Origin: Bartonella grahamii ATCC 700132
Lineage (GTDB): Bacteria; Pseudomonadota; Alphaproteobacteria; Rhizobiales; Rhizobiaceae
NCBI RefSeq assembly: GCF_000518085.1
Contig: NZ_JACX01000005.1
Location: 86,070 to 150,069 of the forward strand
DNA: 64,000 nt
Direction: 5' to 3'
The translations under genes were made by a program, and so were the position numbers. Within the stretch, counting starts at the first letter, position 1; the number at the start of each line of letters is the position of its first letter. Below are positions 8,995 through 18,289 of this stretch, piece by piece. The notes under the pieces are model-generated. The model saw only the letters and a program-made list of their open reading frames with translations. It was not told where the DNA came from and searched no databases.

Positions 8995-10011
8995 TCAGTT
9001 TACGCGCGCAATACAAAATTCAACAGTCTCAACGAGAGCATTGTAAGCAAGATTTTCGTTCATGGGAATAAGAGCATCAATTGCATGTTTTCCGTAGATG
9101 CGTGCTTGTTCTATTGTATCTGTGATACTATCATACTTTTCTATTAAGTGTTGCGCGTATGCGAAGGCTTCATTATTGTTATTGCCATCTTCAAGTGCTT
9201 GTTTCCAGAAATTTTTTTCTACTATATTTCCACGTTCATATGCGATAATAACAGGCATTGTTATTTTTCCTTCTCTAAAATCGTCCCCTATATTTTTTCC
9301 TAAGTTTTGAGCACTACCGCTATAGTCAAGTGCATCATCAATCAATTGGAAAGCTAAACCTAAAGATGTTCCATATTCACGTAATGAAGAACGCTCTTTA
9401 TGTCCATAGCCAGCAACAATCGGTCCTACTTCAGCGGCTGCTGAAAAAAGTGCGGCTGTTTTGGCATTGATGATTTTGAGATAGTCTGAAGGGCTGGTTT
9501 TGATATTTTTTGCAGCAGAAAGTTGCATAACTTCTCCTTCAGCAATAATTGCAGCAGCGTTCGCTAAGACAGAGAGCGCTTCTATGGAACCGACATCGAC
9601 CATCATTTTAAAAGCCTGACCCAACAGGAAATCACCAACAAGTACGCTTGCTTGATTCCCCCAAATCATCCGTGCCGTGGATTTTCCACGTCGCAAATTA
9701 CTTTCATCAATCACATCATCGTGTAGTAATGTTGCTGTATGCATAAATTCAACAGCTGTTGCGAGTTTTATATGCCCGTCACTTTGATAACCGAACATAT
9801 GAGCAGAAGCGAGCGTAATCATTGGGCGTAATCGCTTTCCACCTGATGAAATAAGATGGTTGGAAATTTCAGGGATCATCTCAACCTCTGATTTTGCCAT
9901 AGAGAGAATAAATTGATTTACGCGCTCCATATCTTTTTGAGTAAGATTGACAAGAGATTGAAGAGAAATTTGATTATTTCTTATTTGTTCTGGTTTGATA
10001 GCTGCGCTCAA
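8995..10011 (-). CDS. ispB: Long-chain polyprenyl (octaprenyl/decaprenyl) diphosphate synthase
   Basis: Trans-prenyltransferase that elongates farnesyl diphosphate to the ubiquinone side chain; UbiA at 19.7 kb would use the product. The protein has the first aspartate-rich motif LLHDDVIDES, the second LIDDALDYSG, and GGKRLRPMITLAS at the substrate-entry site, all typical and intact. I chose TTG 10011 (338 residues): it has AGGAG eight bases upstream and removes 28 residues that have no family counterpart, whereas the ATG at 10095 lacks a ribosome site. The chain length of the product (C40 or C50) cannot be told from sequence by eye. Confidence 0.9.
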   Translation of the reverse strand: MSAAIKPEQIRNNQISLQSLVNLTQKDMERVNQFILSMAKSEVEMIPEISNHLISSGGKRLRPMITLASAHMFGYQSDGHIKLATAVEFMHTATLLHDDVIDESNLRRGKSTARMIWGNQASVLVGDFLLGQAFKMMVDVGSIEALSVLANAAAIIAEGEVMQLSAAKNIKTSPSDYLKIINAKTAALFSAAAEVGPIVAGYGHKERSSLREYGTSLGLAFQLIDDALDYSGSAQNLGKNIGDDFREGKITMPVIIAYERGNIVEKNFWKQALEDGNNNNEAFAYAQHLIEKYDSITDTIEQARIYGKHAIDALIPMNENLAYNALVETVEFCIARVN

Positions 10012-10251
10012 TGTGTTTACTCCTAGAGTATTGCAATGGACATATATAAAATTTACTTTATTTACTAGCATAAAGGGGGTTTGTGTTTGACTCAAGCTTT
10101 TGATGGCGCTTTGAAGTGTAAGCTTGGAATGTTATTGGCAATAAATGTTCTTTAGCGAGTGTAATCTTGTTGTTATGAAATAATAAAAAAATTTAAAATA
10201 GCAGCTGGATGGCAAAAATGCAGTTTATAAAGGTGAACATTAGGCTTTTAA

Positions 10252-11040
10252 ATGGATAAAACAACGAATCAGAGTGGTGAAACAATTGATAGTTTTCACC
10301 GCGGGAAATTTTATTTGGTTCAGCCCCATAAATATGGTCATCGTTCTGGAATGGATGCGATGTTATTAGCTAGTTTGGTTCCAAGTAATTTAAAGGGCAA
10401 GGTTGTTGATTTAGGTGCAGGTGCTGGAGCTGCAGGGTTGGCTGTTGCTTCGCGTTGTTTGAAAGTTCATGTTACCTTAGTTGAACGTTCAGCTTTTATG
10501 GTATCTTACGCTCAAAAAACGCTTATGCTAAAACAAAATAAACAATTTGCTAGCCGAGTTTGTTTGCTAGAAGCAGATGTTACCTTCAAAGGGAATGCCC
10601 GTATAAAAGCAGGTTTGATAGATAATAGCTTTGATTTTGCGATTATGAATCCACCTTTTAATAATCCTACTGATCGCAAGACACCTGATAAACAAAAATC
10701 TGAAGCACATGTTATGTCTGAAGCGATGTTTGATAACTGGTTGCGGAGTGCAGCGGCCATTGTTAAGCCAGGTGGATACTTAGGGCTCATTGCACGTCCA
10801 CAATCGCTGACAGATATCTTGCGTGCTTTAGAAGGGCGTTTTGGTGGTATTTGTATAATTCCTGTGCATGCACGTGCGAAAACAGCAGCAATTCGTCTTT
10901 TATTTTACGCAAAACGAGGAAGCAGAGCAGCTTTATCTATTTTACCGGCATTGGTTATACATGAAGGTAATGACCATACTTTTTCACCCCGGGTTGATGC
11001 AATTAATAATGGATATATAAGCTTGTGGGAACTTTTCTAA
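10252..11040 (+). CDS. tRNA1(Val) adenine-N6 methyltransferase-like (TrmN6 family)
   Basis: Class I SAM-dependent methyltransferase, 262 residues. Motif I is VVDLGAGAGAAGLAVASR (about residues 51-68), and motif IV is NPPFNNP (about 138-144), typical of N6-adenine methylation of nucleic acid; the N-terminal FYLVQPHKYGHRSGMDAMLL matches the YfiC/TrmN6 type that modifies A37 of tRNA1(Val). GGTGAAC precedes ATG 10252. The gene is divergent from the prenyl diphosphate synthase. The exact substrate is inference from family resemblance. Confidence 0.85.
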   Translation: MDKTTNQSGETIDSFHRGKFYLVQPHKYGHRSGMDAMLLASLVPSNLKGKVVDLGAGAGAAGLAVASRCLKVHVTLVERSAFMVSYAQKTLMLKQNKQFASRVCLLEADVTFKGNARIKAGLIDNSFDFAIMNPPFNNPTDRKTPDKQKSEAHVMSEAMFDNWLRSAAAIVKPGGYLGLIARPQSLTDILRALEGRFGGICIIPVHARAKTAAIRLLFYAKRGSRAALSILPALVIHEGNDHTFSPRVDAINNGYISLWELF

Positions 11041-11104
11041 TAGTATCTTGTGTTTTTTAGTTTATTATTTAAAGTCGAAACTTTGTTGTTAGGGAGGTTT
11101 GACT

Positions 11105-11209
11105 TTGGGTGAAATTATATTTCTGCTTGTAATGTGGGGATTGATTGGCGCTTTTGGATATTATCGCGTTCTTCCTCTTTGTTGTCCTTTCCTATTTAAT
11201 TGTTCTTAA
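11105..11209 (+). CDS. Small hydrophobic peptide, hypothetical
   Basis: A 34-codon frame starting at TTG 11105, seven bases after a strong AGGGAGG, and ending 22 bases before the S49 protease gene. The product reads as one membrane helix (GEIIFLLVMWGLIGAFGYYR) followed by a short Cys-rich tail. The good ribosome site, membrane-helix composition and position in a short same-strand gap argue for a real small gene. The non-ATG start and short length argue for caution. An upstream TTG at 11099 is too close to the ribosome site. It could be a leader peptide or a membrane partner of the protease. Confidence 0.4.
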   Translation: MGEIIFLLVMWGLIGAFGYYRVLPLCCPFLFNCS

Positions 11210-11231
11210 TTTATAAGGAGATTTTGTTTTG

Positions 11232-12080
11232 ATGGATTTTATTAAAAGTTTTATTCCACGTCGTTTTTCTTCCGATAAACTTGAAATTCCTGTGGTGCGC
11301 CTTCAAGGAGCAATTATGGATTCATCAGCGTCTATATCTCGTACCCTTTCCCTCAGTAGGTGTGCAAATCTTTTAGAGAAGGCTTTCGCACACAAAAAGT
11401 CACCGGCTGTTGCACTTATTATTAATTCTCCTGGTGGTTCACCTGTACAATCGCGTTTTATCTTCAAGCGTATTCGTGACTTGGCAGAAGAAAAAAATAA
11501 AAAGGTTCTTGTGTTTATTGAAGATATTGCAGCATCCGGTGGTTATATGATTGCTTGTGCGGGGGATGAAATTTTTGCAGATCCTTCTTCAATTGTTGGT
11601 TCCATTGGAGTGGTTTCAGCTTCCTTTGGTTTTCCGGAACTTTTGAAGAAAATTGGTATCGAACGGCGTGTATACACAGCAGGAAAGAACAAAGTTACAT
11701 TAGATCCATTTCAGCCAGAAAAAAAGGCGGATATCGAGCATTTGAAATCTCTCCAACTTGAAGTGCATCAAACTTTTATCGATTTGGTTAAAGAACGGCG
11801 TGCTGAAAAATTATCAGATGATTCGAATCTCTTTACAGGAATGTTTTGGAGTGGAAAACAAAGCGTTGAGCTTGGTCTGGTTGATGGATTAAATGATGTA
11901 CGTTCTGTTATTAAGGAGCGCTTTGGTAATGATGCAAAACTTCGACTTATTATGCCTCCAAAAAGTTTCTTAGGACCTAAAACGCCTTCAGGAGTGACGG
12001 CACATACGGTTTATACAGTCGTTGACAGTGCATTGATGGCAGCAGAAGAGCGAGCACTTTGGCAGCGTTATGGTCTGTAA
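11232..12080 (+). CDS. S49-family serine protease (SohB/SppA-like)
   Basis: Signal-peptide-peptidase-type protease using a Ser-Lys dyad. Short single-domain form, 282 residues from ATG 11232. The catalytic Ser is in the segment DIAASGGYMIACAGDEI (about residue 102), and the likely general-base Lys is in RRVYTAGKNK (about 152-154). NSPGGSP at about 65-71 forms the oxyanion strand. No clear N-terminal membrane helix is present, so it may be peripheral or cytosolic. A TTG three bases earlier (11229) is equally placed to the AAGGAG at 11215-11220. Substrates are unknown. Confidence 0.88.
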   Translation: MDFIKSFIPRRFSSDKLEIPVVRLQGAIMDSSASISRTLSLSRCANLLEKAFAHKKSPAVALIINSPGGSPVQSRFIFKRIRDLAEEKNKKVLVFIEDIAASGGYMIACAGDEIFADPSSIVGSIGVVSASFGFPELLKKIGIERRVYTAGKNKVTLDPFQPEKKADIEHLKSLQLEVHQTFIDLVKERRAEKLSDDSNLFTGMFWSGKQSVELGLVDGLNDVRSVIKERFGNDAKLRLIMPPKSFLGPKTPSGVTAHTVYTVVDSALMAAEERALWQRYGL

Positions 12081-12088
12081 TGGAAAGG

Positions 12089-12153
12089 ATCATTCAAGCC
12101 AGAGGGATTGTTATCTAAAAACAGATTCTAGAAGAAAAAAGGCTTGAAATGAT
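12089..12153. other. Imperfect stem-loop after the S49 protease gene
   Basis: ATCATTCAAGCC (12089-12100) pairs with GGCTTGAAATGAT (12141-12153) through 12 base pairs and one bulged base, enclosing about 40 bases. It begins nine bases after the stop. No T-run follows, so termination is possible but not shown. The rest of the gap to ispE (to 12320) holds nothing I can name. Confidence 0.35.
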
Positions 12154-12320
12154 ACGAATGAGAACATGTCGTTTATTTTGTATGAGTGCTCTTTATATTT
12201 ATTGTTTGTTTAGAAAACGATTAAGAATATTCCAAGCTGTTTATAGGGTTTGTGCTAATAAAAGTATGGATAAAAGGGGGAATTTGTAAAAGAACCCTAT
12301 GTAGGTGAATATTACGTCAT

Positions 12321-13229
12321 ATGATATCAAATGTACAAACTTCGTTCCAAAGACATTCCTATTTATTTACACCTATTAAATTGAATTTAGCTCTGCATGT
12401 TGTGGGGCAACGTGCTGATGGGTATCATTTAATAGAAAGTTTGGTTTATTTTAGTCTTAGCGGTGATTGTCTACACTATGCACCTTGCGAAAATAATCAG
12501 TTTGTTTTGACGGGACCATTTGCAAAAGGCCTTGTGTCTCATTTAGATAATTTGGTTATTCGCGCACGGGATTTTATGCATAAGACTTTTCCTGAATGTG
12601 CTCAACCTGCTTTTTTTCGGCTTGTAAAAACATTACCTGTTGCTTCAGGCATTGGTGGTGGCTCAGGTGATGCAGCTGGGGTTATAAGCATGTTGCGTCA
12701 ACAGTGGAATCTTGATTGCTCTTACCAAGAATTAGCAAAAATGAGCTTAGTTCTTGGTGCTGATGTTCCCATGTGTCTTTATGCATTAGAATATCAGCAG
12801 CCGCTTTTGGTCAAAGGAATTGGTCAAGAGATGATACAACTAAAGGGAGCCTGTTCTCTTGCAATAGTATTGGTTAATCATGGACAAGAGATTTCAACAC
12901 AAACTGTTTTTAAAGCGTTAGAGAAGCGTCATAATCCTTCTTTAAAAATTAATACAGACGCTTTAAAGAGTGTTGATTCATTGGTTGAAGCTTTACAAGA
13001 AACGCGTAATGATCTTTTTTCTTCTGCATTAAAAATAGCACCTCAGTTAGCTGAAGTGTTATCTGTATTAGATGAATGTGGCGCTCTTTTTTCCCGCATG
13101 TCTGGAACGGGAGCAACTTGCTTTGGCATTTTTAAAAATAAACAAACAGCGCAACAAGCAGCTCTTTTTATCAAATCAATGCACCCAAATTGGTTTGTAA
13201 AACCTATCATGACTTTAGGAAATATCTGA
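12321..13229 (+). CDS. ispE: 4-diphosphocytidyl-2-C-methyl-D-erythritol kinase
   Basis: GHMP-family kinase of the MEP isoprenoid pathway; it phosphorylates CDP-methylerythritol using ATP. The 302-residue product has the N-terminal substrate site [21 protein letters not shown] with the expected K and NL, the ATP loop [18 protein letters not shown] (about 108-125) and the C-terminal [11 protein letters not shown]. It acts after Dxs (26.5 kb) and before IspH (34.5 kb), which are also in this window. No strong ribosome site precedes ATG 12321 (TAGGTG lies about 15 bases upstream). Confidence 0.94.
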   Translation: MISNVQTSFQRHSYLFTPIKLNLALHVVGQRADGYHLIESLVYFSLSGDCLHYAPCENNQFVLTGPFAKGLVSHLDNLVIRARDFMHKTFPECAQPAFFRLVKTLPVASGIGGGSGDAAGVISMLRQQWNLDCSYQELAKMSLVLGADVPMCLYALEYQQPLLVKGIGQEMIQLKGACSLAIVLVNHGQEISTQTVFKALEKRHNPSLKINTDALKSVDSLVEALQETRNDLFSSALKIAPQLAEVLSVLDECGALFSRMSGTGATCFGIFKNKQTAQQAALFIKSMHPNWFVKPIMTLGNI

Positions 13230-13444
13230 TAAATAAATATAAAAGCGTTTATTTCGTCATGATTTTATTATACACAATGAAAGAGGGTAACCAAAGAAAT
13301 GTATTTTTTTATTTTGTGTGTTTTTGATCTTTTGTGCAAGAATTCGCATAATGTTTGGAGAGCCATTTAAAACTATAATGCTTGCAAAAAATGATTAGGC
13401 TACAGAAATAGATGTATGTTTGTTGTATTTGTGATTTATCAAAG

Positions 13445-14086
13445 ATGTTTAATGTTCCGCTTCAACCAAATTTTTCGTGCGAATTGGATTTGCAAAAACA
13501 GGGTTTTTTTCATATAGCAGGTGTTGATGAAGTAGGACGGGGGCCTCTCGCTGGACCTGTGGTAACGGCAGCAGTTATCTTGGATAAAGACCATATTCCT
13601 AATGGGTTAAATGATTCAAAAAAACTTTCTTTTCTCCAACGAAATAGACTTTATCATGAAATTTTGCAAAGTGTATTAGCGGTTTCAGTCGCTAGTCTTT
13701 GTGCTCGTACAATTGATCAATCTAATATTAGAAAAGCAACTTTAGAAGCAATGCGTCGCTGTATTATAGGATTAGCTATTCCAGCCCACTATGTCCTTGT
13801 TGATGGACGTGATATTCCTTCTGAGTTGTCCTGTCCTGCAATGGCGTTGATTAAGGGCGATCAGCGTTCGGTTTCAATTGCAGCCGCATCTATTATTGCA
13901 AAAGTAACGCGTGACCGGATGATGGAATGTGCAGGACAAGTTTATAAAGGGTATGGTTTAGAGAAGCATGTAGGTTATGCAACGCTAGCGCATCGTACAG
14001 CTCTTGATAAATATGGACCAATTATAGGATTACATCGTTATAGTTTTGCACCACTAAAAGAGTGTTATAGAAATGGTGTGCCATGA
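13445..14086 (+). CDS. rnhB: Ribonuclease HII
   Basis: Removes ribonucleotides and RNA primers from RNA-DNA hybrids. The core motif [17 protein letters not shown] gives catalytic Asp and Glu; [23 protein letters not shown] and VLVDGRDIP with another acidic residue follow, and [21 protein letters not shown] is the classic late block. I chose ATG 13445 (213 residues) because family members begin only 15-20 residues before the first motif; an in-frame ATG at 13412 adds 11 residues with no family match. Neither start has a strong ribosome site. The stop overlaps the start of the next gene (ATGA). Confidence 0.93.
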   Translation: MFNVPLQPNFSCELDLQKQGFFHIAGVDEVGRGPLAGPVVTAAVILDKDHIPNGLNDSKKLSFLQRNRLYHEILQSVLAVSVASLCARTIDQSNIRKATLEAMRRCIIGLAIPAHYVLVDGRDIPSELSCPAMALIKGDQRSVSIAAASIIAKVTRDRMMECAGQVYKGYGLEKHVGYATLAHRTALDKYGPIIGLHRYSFAPLKECYRNGVP

Positions 14087-15045
14087 CGATTCTACCACTT
14101 AATAGTGCTTCGATAAGAGAGGCAATAGCGCTTCTTGAACAAGGGAAGTTAGTAGCATTACCAACGGAAACTGTTTATGGATTAGCGGGCGATGCAACCA
14201 ATGGGAGGGCAATTTCTTCTATTTTTTCTACAAAGGGTCGTCCACAAATTAATCCTCTTATTGCGCATGTCAGTGGCATCGAAATGGCAGAACGTTATGT
14301 TAAAATTGACTTTCTTTCACGCCAATTAATGGAGGAATTTTGGCCAGGTCCTTTGACATTGGTTTTGCCTTTAAAGGAACAGCATAATATCCATCCTTTA
14401 ACAACCTCTGGTTTGAATACCTTGGCTGTTCGTTTTCCAGACAGTCTTTTTGCGGAAGTGGTACAACATTTTGACCGCCCACTTGCTGCTCCTAGTGCGA
14501 ATCAGTCGGGGCGTCTTAGCCCTACTTCAGCTGAGGCTGTTTTTGCATCTTTGGGGGAATCTGTTCCTTTGATATTGGACGGAGGACCTGCTAAAATAGG
14601 GCTTGAATCAACGATTATTAAGATTTGTGATGAAAATATTTATCTTTTGCGTCCAGGTGGGCTTGCGGCTGATAAAATTGAAGAAGTTGTGGGGAAGTCT
14701 TTAAAACGGATAGATCAAAGGGCGGCGATTGAAGCTCCAGGGATGTTAAAGTCGCATTATGCTCCCAATGCCACGATTCGTTTGAATGTAGAAAAGGTGG
14801 AAAATGGTGAAGCGCTTTTAGCATTTGGTTCAAAGCGCGTTATGGGGGCTGAAAATGCCGTTTCTATTTTAAACCTTAGCGAAGATGGAAAGTTGGAAGA
14901 GGCAGCCTTTCATTTATTTCAATATATGAAGGAATTAGATTCATTTAAAGTGAGATGTATCGCAGTAGAACCTATTCCATCATACGGATTAGGGGAGGCG
15001 ATCAATGATCGTCTTATACGGGCTGCGGCTCCAAAGGAGAAATAA
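14083..15045 (+). CDS. L-threonylcarbamoyladenylate synthase, Sua5 type
   Basis: First enzyme of tRNA t6A37 synthesis, making threonylcarbamoyl-AMP from Thr, bicarbonate and ATP. The 320-residue length fits the two-domain Sua5 form: a YrdC domain (about 10-195) with [46 protein letters not shown] and GLESTII, and a C-terminal Sua5 domain after the linker [12 protein letters not shown]. The start overlaps the rnhB stop by four bases, so translation is likely coupled. The next gene follows three bases after the stop, completing a three-gene operon. Confidence 0.94.
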   Translation: MTILPLNSASIREAIALLEQGKLVALPTETVYGLAGDATNGRAISSIFSTKGRPQINPLIAHVSGIEMAERYVKIDFLSRQLMEEFWPGPLTLVLPLKEQHNIHPLTTSGLNTLAVRFPDSLFAEVVQHFDRPLAAPSANQSGRLSPTSAEAVFASLGESVPLILDGGPAKIGLESTIIKICDENIYLLRPGGLAADKIEEVVGKSLKRIDQRAAIEAPGMLKSHYAPNATIRLNVEKVENGEALLAFGSKRVMGAENAVSILNLSEDGKLEEAAFHLFQYMKELDSFKVRCIAVEPIPSYGLGEAINDRLIRAAAPKEK

Positions 15046-15047
15046 AC

Positions 15048-16457
15048 ATGGAGCAGAAATTAATTGAGGGGTTTAGAGAAATTGTTGGTGCTAAGCATGC
15101 TATAACAGATCAAGCGTTGATTGCACCGTATTTGCTTGAAGAGCGTGGCCTTTTTCATGGAAAAACACCTTTACTTTTACGTCCATCTTCTTGCGCAGAG
15201 GTCTCATCGATTATGCAGCTAGCGAGCAAAACACGTACACCGATTGTGCCACAGGGTGGAAATACAGGGCTTGTGGGGGGACAACAACCAGATGAAAGAG
15301 GAGGGAGCGTTCTTTTATCCATGGAGAGATTAAATAAGATTAGAGCTATAAATCTTGAGGGAAATTTTGTTGTTGTAGAGGCTGGTGTTATTTTACAGGA
15401 TTTACAGAAAAAAGTGGATGAATCAGGTCGTTTTTTCCCTCTTTCTTTGGCATCTGAAGGTTCTTGTCAAGTAGGAGGAAATCTTTCGTCGAATGCTGGA
15501 GGGACAGCTGTTTTAGCCTATGGCAATATGCGTGATCTTTGTCTTGGTTTGGAAGTTGTTTTACCAGATGGCCGTATTTTAGATGATTTGCGTTTTGTTA
15601 AAAAAGATAATAGCGGTTACGATTTGAAAAATCTTTTTATTGGTGCAGAAGGCACATTGGGCGTTATAACCGCAGCCGTTTTGAAGATGTTTCCAAAAAT
15701 AAAAGGAAAAGCTGTTGCTTTGGTGGGATTATATAGTCCGGCGAAGGCTTTGGAGTTTTTATCTCTGGCTCAAGAATATGGAGGAGGGATGTTGACAGGT
15801 TTTGAGCTCATGGGAAATCTCAGTTTGCAAATGGCTTTAGATTATAAGATGTGTGAGAAGCCTCCTCTTCAGCGGAAGCATGAATGGTATGTATTAATGA
15901 ACATTTCATCATTGCAAGGCGATGATGAGGCGTTATCAGTACTGAGTATTATTTTAGAAGAAGCTTTAAAGAATGCGGTGATAGAAGATGCAATTGTTGC
16001 ACAATCTTTAAAACAGCAAGATTTTTTTTGGCAGTTGCGTGAAAGTATATCCTATGCACAAAAGTTAGCAGGAGGGTCCATTAAGCATGATATTGCGGTC
16101 CCACTTGCTTCTATTCCTGATTTTATTGCTGAGGCAGCGCTTATTGTTGAAGATATTGCTCCAGGAGCACGGGTGATTTGTTTTGGACACATGGGCGATG
16201 GAAATTTACATTATAACATTACACAACCTGTAGGAGCTGATACGACGGTGTTCTTGCAGTTATGGTCAAAAATGAATCATCGCATTCATAGTTTAGTGAT
16301 GGACTATAGAGGTGCATTTTCTGCTGAGCATGGAATTGGTCAGCTTAAGCGGGAAGAACTTCGTTCTTTTAAATCGCCTGTCGCATTGGATATTATGCAA
16401 GGGATTAAAAAAACGCTCGATCCTTTAGGGATAATGAATCCCGGAAAAGTATTATAA
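15048..16457 (+). CDS. FAD-binding oxidoreductase (GlcD / D-2-hydroxyacid dehydrogenase family)
   Basis: Flavoprotein of the vanillyl-alcohol-oxidase fold. FAD-binding part: TPIVPQGGNTGLVGGQ (about 65-80) and GGNLSSNAGGTAVLAYGNMR (about 144-163). C-terminal substrate part: CFGHMGDGNLHYNI and AEHGIGQLKREEL with the family His residues. The length, 469 residues, is usual for D-2-hydroxyglutarate or D-lactate dehydrogenases of this group. AAAGGAG precedes ATG 15048. It closes the rnhB-sua5 operon. The specific substrate cannot be read from sequence; D-2-hydroxyglutarate is a reasonable guess. Confidence 0.88.
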   Translation: MEQKLIEGFREIVGAKHAITDQALIAPYLLEERGLFHGKTPLLLRPSSCAEVSSIMQLASKTRTPIVPQGGNTGLVGGQQPDERGGSVLLSMERLNKIRAINLEGNFVVVEAGVILQDLQKKVDESGRFFPLSLASEGSCQVGGNLSSNAGGTAVLAYGNMRDLCLGLEVVLPDGRILDDLRFVKKDNSGYDLKNLFIGAEGTLGVITAAVLKMFPKIKGKAVALVGLYSPAKALEFLSLAQEYGGGMLTGFELMGNLSLQMALDYKMCEKPPLQRKHEWYVLMNISSLQGDDEALSVLSIILEEALKNAVIEDAIVAQSLKQQDFFWQLRESISYAQKLAGGSIKHDIAVPLASIPDFIAEAALIVEDIAPGARVICFGHMGDGNLHYNITQPVGADTTVFLQLWSKMNHRIHSLVMDYRGAFSAEHGIGQLKREELRSFKSPVALDIMQGIKKTLDPLGIMNPGKVL

Positions 16458-16595
16458 TTCAAGAATAGTGATCATGTATTTTTGTTTAGATTTTAATAAC
16501 CAAAAAAGAAACCAGTTGTTTTTTATTCAAACTTTTAATAATCCAATGAGAAAAAGCTGCTAAAGGGTGTATGTTATTTAAGATAAATTGGGATA

Positions 16596-17129
16596 ATGTA
16601 TATGGCTAATCAATGCTTTAATCAGGCAAAAGCGGTGCTTGAATTTCGGTTAGATCCGTGCCATTTGCCACAAACGACGACATATTTTTCATCCAAAACG
16701 GGTAATCAGGTTATTTGTTCTTTAAATGAGCGTGGTGTTTCTTTTAAAACGGATATGCCTTCAAGCTTATCGCATTTAATACCCCCTTATCATTTCCAAG
16801 GAATTGCAGCACGTACCGTAAAAACGCGTTCAGGAGAAAGAGCTGTTGCATTAGAATTACTTCATGCCGATGAGGAAGCTTGTATACCGCTTTTGGTTTC
16901 CAGAGATTTGAATAATGTTCTTCTGGATTGGCGATTATGGGCCGATACTTATGGCCTCCCCATGCTTATGATCAATGAAGATAATCGCATTCTGGTTGTA
17001 AAAGATCGTTCTGATTTACATCGATTTTTTGGTACAACAGCACATTCTAAACAAAAGCGTTTTTTACTTCGTTATAGCAATCCGTTAGGCTTGCGTTTGG
17101 TGATTGCGAATCGAATTGCACTCCAGTAA
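16596..17129 (+). CDS. DUF6101-type protein, function unknown
   Basis: A 177-residue soluble protein without signal peptide or membrane helix. It resembles a family restricted to Rhizobiales (DUF6101), judged from overall composition and the segment RRDL/SRDLNNVLLDWRLWADTYGLPML pattern seen here as VSRDLNNVLLDWRLWADTYG. Two ATGs (16596 and 16602) are possible; GGGA lies just upstream. It is transcribed alone, with a hairpin about 95 bases after its stop. No catalytic motif is visible. Confidence 0.7.
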   Translation: MYMANQCFNQAKAVLEFRLDPCHLPQTTTYFSSKTGNQVICSLNERGVSFKTDMPSSLSHLIPPYHFQGIAARTVKTRSGERAVALELLHADEEACIPLLVSRDLNNVLLDWRLWADTYGLPMLMINEDNRILVVKDRSDLHRFFGTTAHSKQKRFLLRYSNPLGLRLVIANRIALQ

Positions 17130-17222
17130 TATTAATATGCATTCATTTTTGTACTACCGTAAGCATTTATTTTGTTGTGCCGTAAAACATCGTTGTTTGG
17201 GGCGGTAATATAAGGCATGTAA

Positions 17223-17245
17223 ACTTCACACATGAAGTATTTTTA
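17223..17245 (+). terminator. Possible terminator of the DUF6101 gene
   Basis: ACTTCA (17223-17228) and TGAAGT (17233-17238) form a 6-bp stem with a four-base loop, followed by ATTTTTAG. The short stem with a T-run about 95 bases past the stop of the preceding gene suits a weak intrinsic terminator. Confidence 0.4.
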
Positions 17246-17478
17246 GAGGACATGGCGAGTATTCTTAAGTTTGCTTGTCGGTCTTTGTGTAAGTGAAGCA
17301 TATGAGTGGGAACCAAGAGGAACCTGCTCAATGAGAATCCAGATGTTTACAGATGGGATTTGGTGTGACTTTTGGTTCTTTAAGGCAAAGAGAAAATCAA
17401 TGATTGTAAATGAGAGTTTTTTGACACCATATATTAGCAGCTGGAATTGGTTACGTTAAACGCTTTTCTCGGAGAGGT

Positions 17479-17512
17479 AAAACGGCTTTCATAACAATAG
17501 AAACCGTTTTTT
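17479..17512 (+). terminator. Intrinsic terminator without an assigned gene
   Basis: AAAACGG (17479-17485) pairs with CCGTTTT (17504-17510); after one unpaired C, TTTC (17487-17490) pairs with GAAA (17500-17503). The right arm runs into six Ts. This is the best intrinsic terminator I saw in the window. The nearest annotated gene on this strand ends 350 bases upstream and has its own hairpin, so the signal may end an unannotated small RNA. Confidence 0.6.
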
Positions 17513-17639
17513 GGCGGTGTAATTTTTAGTTTTCGCCCCATCATTAAAACACGAGCAGATTGCTGGAAGTGTTTTTTACTTTTTTATAAATCATTTCTCC
17601 ATGTCGCATGAGAGCTTTAAATATTGCAAAATATTCTTA

Positions 17640-17935
17640 TTTCATCTCTCTCCTATAATCAAAATCATTTTTTTGCACGTTATAAGAAGAATTAGAGTAT
17701 GGATAAAAATCATTAAAAAAGAGTAAACACTCTCTGATAAAGCGTTTAGATAGAAAGGGTTATCGTAATATTGAGAGTTGGAAAATACAATGATAGTATC
17801 GGTTTTTATCTTTATTTCAGAAAGATGGCAGAATGGATTTATACTATTTTCAGGTAGTGTCGTAAAATGGGAGTGACGAGCATGAGAGATATTGTTTAAG
17901 AATTTGTACGTGAATAACATCAGTATCTTTTTTTT
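17640..17935 (+). pseudogene. Integrase N-terminus relic
   Basis: From 17774 the plus strand reads RVGKYNDSIGFYLYFRKM then AEWIYTIFR, a stop, and CRKMGVTSMRDIV. This matches the arm-type integrase domain layout seen in the relics at 51.2 and 57.4 kb (GAGKYNDGA, LLLHKRK, WIYRYT-like strand, REMGLGAL, ISLK). One in-frame stop replaces the conserved Gly/Arg region and the frame ends at 17900. The 100 bases upstream resemble the flank of the 195-355 relic. Nothing of the catalytic domain remains. Confidence 0.6.
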
Positions 17936-18289
17936 GGCATTTTATTTTTCGTAAAAGCGGAATTTCATTAAAAAACGCAATAAATAAGAGAAATGATAGT
18001 ATATATGTTTTTCTTCAGGGTTTTATAAGAAAGAAAGTATTTATAAAGATGATGAGAAAATACGTTTAAATTAAATACAACAGTAAAATGATCAGTTTAT
18101 ATCACAGTGTCATATTCAGAGAAATTTCCTATTTTATCATGAGTAGATATCCTATTTACAATATTTGATTGTTCAAAGGAAAGCATACTCATTTTTTCAA
18201 AATTATGGTCAACGTAAAACAGTAAGAAAATTTGTGTATCATGCTCTTATATAAAATAATCAAATCGTAAAAAAGAATATTCAAAGAAT

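Larger units (their letters stand above)
17130..18289. other. Decayed non-coding region between DUF6101 gene and purD
   Basis: About 1.16 kb without a convincing gene. It holds a terminator-like hairpin after the DUF6101 gene (17223), a second, stronger terminator hairpin with no obvious gene upstream (17479), and an integrase N-terminus relic (about 17640-17935). From 17940 to 18289 I see only AT-rich sequence. An open frame at 17271-17459 (plus) lacks a ribosome site and resembles nothing I know. Confidence 0.6.

Noticed and set aside
17271-17459. 62-codon plus-strand frame after the DUF6101 gene
   Set aside because: TTG-type start, no family resemblance. A non-coding RNA ending at the 17479 terminator is at least as likely.
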